Assembly (NCBI RefSeq): GCF_004297875.1
Contig: NZ_SCSK01000065.1
Coordinates: 1-49,923 of the forward strand
Origin: Pandoraea sp.
GTDB lineage: Bacteria > Pseudomonadota > Gammaproteobacteria > Burkholderiales > Burkholderiaceae
Direction: 5' to 3'
Length of the DNA stretch: 49,923 nucleotides
A program made the translations under genes and the position numbers. Below the pieces are notes generated by a model. It had not been told where the DNA came from. It did no database searches and was given only the letters and a program-made list of their open reading frames with translations. Shown one piece after another: positions 48,070-49,923 of the stretch (position 1 is the first letter of the stretch; every line of letters begins with the position of its first letter).

Positions 48070-48642
48070 ATGATCGAGCGCAACCGGCGCGCAAACCGAC
48101 GCACTTTCGGCAAATTGCTATTGCTGGCCGCATTCATGTTCGGATTCGGTTATGCCCTGGTGCCGTTTTATCGGGCTTTTTGCAGTCTGACCGGGATTAA
48201 TCGCGTCGGCGACAAAACCTCGCTTGCGCTGGCGCGCAACACCCAGGTCGACGAGAGCCGCGAGATAACCATCGAATTCGATGCCAATGCGCGCGGCGAG
48301 TTTCGGTTCAAGCCGATGCAACGGAGCATGACGGTGCATCCGGGGCAAATTGCCCAGGTGTTGTACAAAGTGAGCAATCGAACGGACCACGTGGTTCGTC
48401 TGCAGGCGATTCCCAGCTATGCGCCGGCCGAAGCAACCAGTTACTTCAAGAAGATCGAGTGCTTTTGCTTTACCCAGCAAACGCTCAAGCCCAACGAGAG
48501 TCGGGAGATGCCGGTGATTTTCGTCGTCGATCCCAAGTTGCCCAAGGATATCCCGACGATCACGCTGTCCTATACTTCTTTCGAGCTGGGCGCGACTTCA
48601 ACCGATGTCGCGACGAATCAACGGGAGAGTGGCGGTGGATGA
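48070..48642 (+). CDS. ctaG: Cytochrome c oxidase assembly protein CtaG (Cox11-type)
   Basis: The 190-residue protein has one N-terminal anchor (about 14-33), then FYRAFCSLTGI and the copper-binding IECFCFTQQTL with its paired Cys. CtaG delivers copper to the CuB site of subunit I. The position after ctaD is standard. Its last 8 bases overlap the next gene. Confidence 0.94.
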   Translation: MIERNRRANRRTFGKLLLLAAFMFGFGYALVPFYRAFCSLTGINRVGDKTSLALARNTQVDESREITIEFDANARGEFRFKPMQRSMTVHPGQIAQVLYKVSNRTDHVVRLQAIPSYAPAEATSYFKKIECFCFTQQTLKPNESREMPVIFVVDPKLPKDIPTITLSYTSFELGATSTDVATNQRESGGG

Positions 48643-48856
48643 CCTCAAGCGGGCGGTTCGACGCAAACCATCGTTTGGCCAGTCGATGCGCGCTGTATTC
48701 TGGTCGTTTTTCGGCGTGCGCAAGGGCAAGGATCACGACCGCGACATGGCGCAGCTCAATCCGGTACATGTGATTGTGGCGGGGCTGGTCGGGGCGGCAC
48801 TGTTCATTGCGATACTGATTGTGGTGGTTCGAGTGGCGATCAATTTGGCCAAGTAA
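48635..48856 (+). CDS. DUF2970 family small membrane protein
   Basis: The 73-residue protein starts MDDLKRAVRRKPSFGQSMRAVFWSFFGVRKG and ends with a membrane segment (HVIVAGLVGAALFIAILIVVV in part). DUF2970 genes lie between ctaG and ctaE in beta-proteobacterial cox operons, but the function is unknown. GTG at 48635 is the better start: GGGAG at 48623-48627 is 7 bases away, while GTG at 48629 is too close. It overlaps ctaG by 8 bases. Confidence 0.82.
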   Translation: MDDLKRAVRRKPSFGQSMRAVFWSFFGVRKGKDHDRDMAQLNPVHVIVAGLVGAALFIAILIVVVRVAINLAK

Positions 48857-48896
48857 TAAGAATGCGGAAAAACTGGACTCAAGTGGAGAAACAACA

Positions 48897-49757
48897 ATGA
48901 GCGGTCAACACCAGGCGGCATCTCGCTATTTCGTGCCAGCGCCGTCGCGCTACCCTGTCCTTGCCAGCGTCGGGCTGCTGGTGATATTGGCGTCGGCGGC
49001 CGGCTGGGTCAATGGCCTGTCTTTTGCGCCGTGGACTTTCACCGTCGGCATGCTGGGGTTGCTGCTCGTGCTGCGCGGATGGTTCGCCGATGCCATCGGC
49101 GAGTCAGAGGGCGGGCATTACGGCCGCAACGTCGATGTGTCCTATCGGTGGAGCATGAGCTGGTTCATCTTCTCCGAAGTGATGTTTTTCGCGGCGTTCT
49201 TCGGCGCCTTGTTCTACGCGCGGAATTTCGCGCTGCCCCAGTTGGCAGGGCTCGACGCCAAGCTGCTATGGCCCGATTTCACCGCCGTTTGGCCAACCCT
49301 CGGGCCGGCTGGCGTGGTTGATAAATTCGGCACGATGGGGCCGTGGCCGATTCCGACGCTCAACACGGCATTGCTGCTCAGCTCGGGCGTGACCATCACG
49401 ATTGCCCACCACGCCTTGCGTGCGAACCAGCGGGCGCGCGCGGCGTTCTGGTTATTCCTGACGATTTGCCTTGGCGTTACCTTCCTGGGGTTCCAGGGGT
49501 TTGAATACTTCCACGCCTACCATGAACTCAACATGAAGTTGACGTCGGGCATCTACGGCTCGACCTTCTTCCTGCTGACCGGCTTTCACGGCTTTCACGT
49601 CATGATGGGTACGGTGATGCTGAGTGTGATGCTTATCCGTATTCTGAAGGGGCACTTCACGCCGGAGCACCACTTCGGCTTCGAGGGCGCGGCCTGGTAT
49701 TGGCACTTCGTCGATGTCGTCTGGCTGGGTCTTTACGTCGTGGTGTATTGGCTCTAG
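48897..49757 (+). CDS. ctaE: Cytochrome c oxidase subunit III
   Basis: The 286-residue protein has seven predicted membrane spans and the subunit III segments SWFIFSEVMFFAAFFGALFYAR, GVTFLGFQGFEYFHAYHEL, and the C-terminal EGAAWYWHFVDVVWLGLYVVVYW. It stabilises the oxidase and aids proton uptake. GGAG at 48885-48888 fixes the ATG at 48897; the frame is open 26 codons upstream in DUF2970 sequence. A strong terminator begins 14 bases after the stop. Confidence 0.95.
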   Translation: MSGQHQAASRYFVPAPSRYPVLASVGLLVILASAAGWVNGLSFAPWTFTVGMLGLLLVLRGWFADAIGESEGGHYGRNVDVSYRWSMSWFIFSEVMFFAAFFGALFYARNFALPQLAGLDAKLLWPDFTAVWPTLGPAGVVDKFGTMGPWPIPTLNTALLLSSGVTITIAHHALRANQRARAAFWLFLTICLGVTFLGFQGFEYFHAYHELNMKLTSGIYGSTFFLLTGFHGFHVMMGTVMLSVMLIRILKGHFTPEHHFGFEGAAWYWHFVDVVWLGLYVVVYWL

Positions 49758-49770
49758 CACCTGCCATTGC

Positions 49771-49803
49771 AAAAACGCCGCCAATCCCGGCGGCGTTTTT
49801 CTT
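49771..49803 (+). terminator. Rho-independent terminator of the cox operon
   Basis: The arms AAAAACGCCGCC (49771-49782) and GGCGGCGTTTTT (49789-49800) form a perfect 12-bp stem with a 6-base loop, followed by CTT. The group II intron-like sequence begins at the next base. Confidence 0.9.
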
Positions 49804-49923
49804 GTGCGCCCAGCATGGGCGCACTCCTGCGGGTGTAAGTCCCGCCACAAGCTGGTCACAGCGAATGAAGTGAAGCGCAACTGCATGAGGGCGACCGAGT
49901 GTGGGGAGGAAGCGTGGAGCGTA
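49804..49923 (+). mobile_element. 5' end of a probable group II intron (cut by window edge)
   Basis: The sequence starts GTGCG, matching the GUGYG 5' end of group II introns. It immediately forms a hairpin (GTGCGCCC, loop AGCAT, GGGCGCAC) and continues with GGTGTAAGTCCCGCC and other structured bases typical of bacterial domain I. It begins directly after the T-run of the ctaE terminator. Bacterial class C introns prefer such sites, though the class cannot be told from 120 bases. The intron-encoded reverse transcriptase would lie beyond the window. Confidence 0.72.

Overview
The window is a gene-dense, high-GC stretch of a beta-proteobacterial chromosome. Gene content and order point to Burkholderiaceae (Burkholderia sensu lato or Pandoraea-like): PhaM, a torF/nlmA-glnK-amtB operon, proteobacterial-type gshA with gshB, a regulatory PTS (EIIA-Man, HPr, EI), rhodanese-grxC-secB-gpsA, and a cox operon with a cytochrome c-fused subunit II. 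The genus cannot be fixed from the sequence alone. No tRNA, rRNA or CRISPR array was seen.

Left part (1-10 kb): a secreted protein gene that seems to be cut off by a mobile element at the left edge, a LivK-type binding protein, a crotonase, PhaM, a patatin lipase, an NTF2-like protein, a desaturase-type di-iron protein, rfaE2 overlapping an asparaginase-II gene, and the tightly overlapping reverse-strand operon birA-coaX-SPOR protein. 11-16 kb: a lipid-transport ABC/MCE operon (mlaE with fused STAS, mlaF, mlaD, auxiliary lipoprotein), then a VanZ protein and a thioredoxin-like [2Fe-2S] ferredoxin. 16-22.5 kb: dacC, DUF493, a divergent LysR/DUF2917 pair, lipB-lipA and a GT9 glycosyltransferase.

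Middle (22.5-34 kb): an N-formylglutamate amidohydrolase-type protein, a TlpA-like thioredoxin, a lipoprotein, comM, ubiK, then a nitrogen-regulated operon (torF-type channel, glnK, amtB) with a near-consensus sigma-54 promoter and two abutting NtrC-like sites upstream. gshA and gshB follow, separated by an orphan LuxR-type regulator gene surrounded by inverted repeats.

Right part (33.8-49.9 kb): PTS regulatory genes, a ThiF/MoeB adenylyltransferase, ctpA, gpmA, rhodanese-grxC-secB-gpsA, trmL, comF, bioC, then DUF2244 and the cytochrome c oxidase operon (ctaC, ctaD, a 45-residue protein, ctaG, DUF2970, ctaE). ctaE ends in a strong terminator, and immediately after its T-run begins a sequence with the 5' hallmarks of a bacterial group II intron that runs off the window.

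Most of the window is housekeeping, and I see no clear multi-gene novel system. The best leads are the intron junction at the ctaE terminator, the NtrC/sigma-54 array, the LuxR gene and its inverted repeats between gshA and gshB, a minimal start-Gly-stop frame behind an ideal Shine-Dalgarno in the cox leader, and the probable insertion at the left edge.
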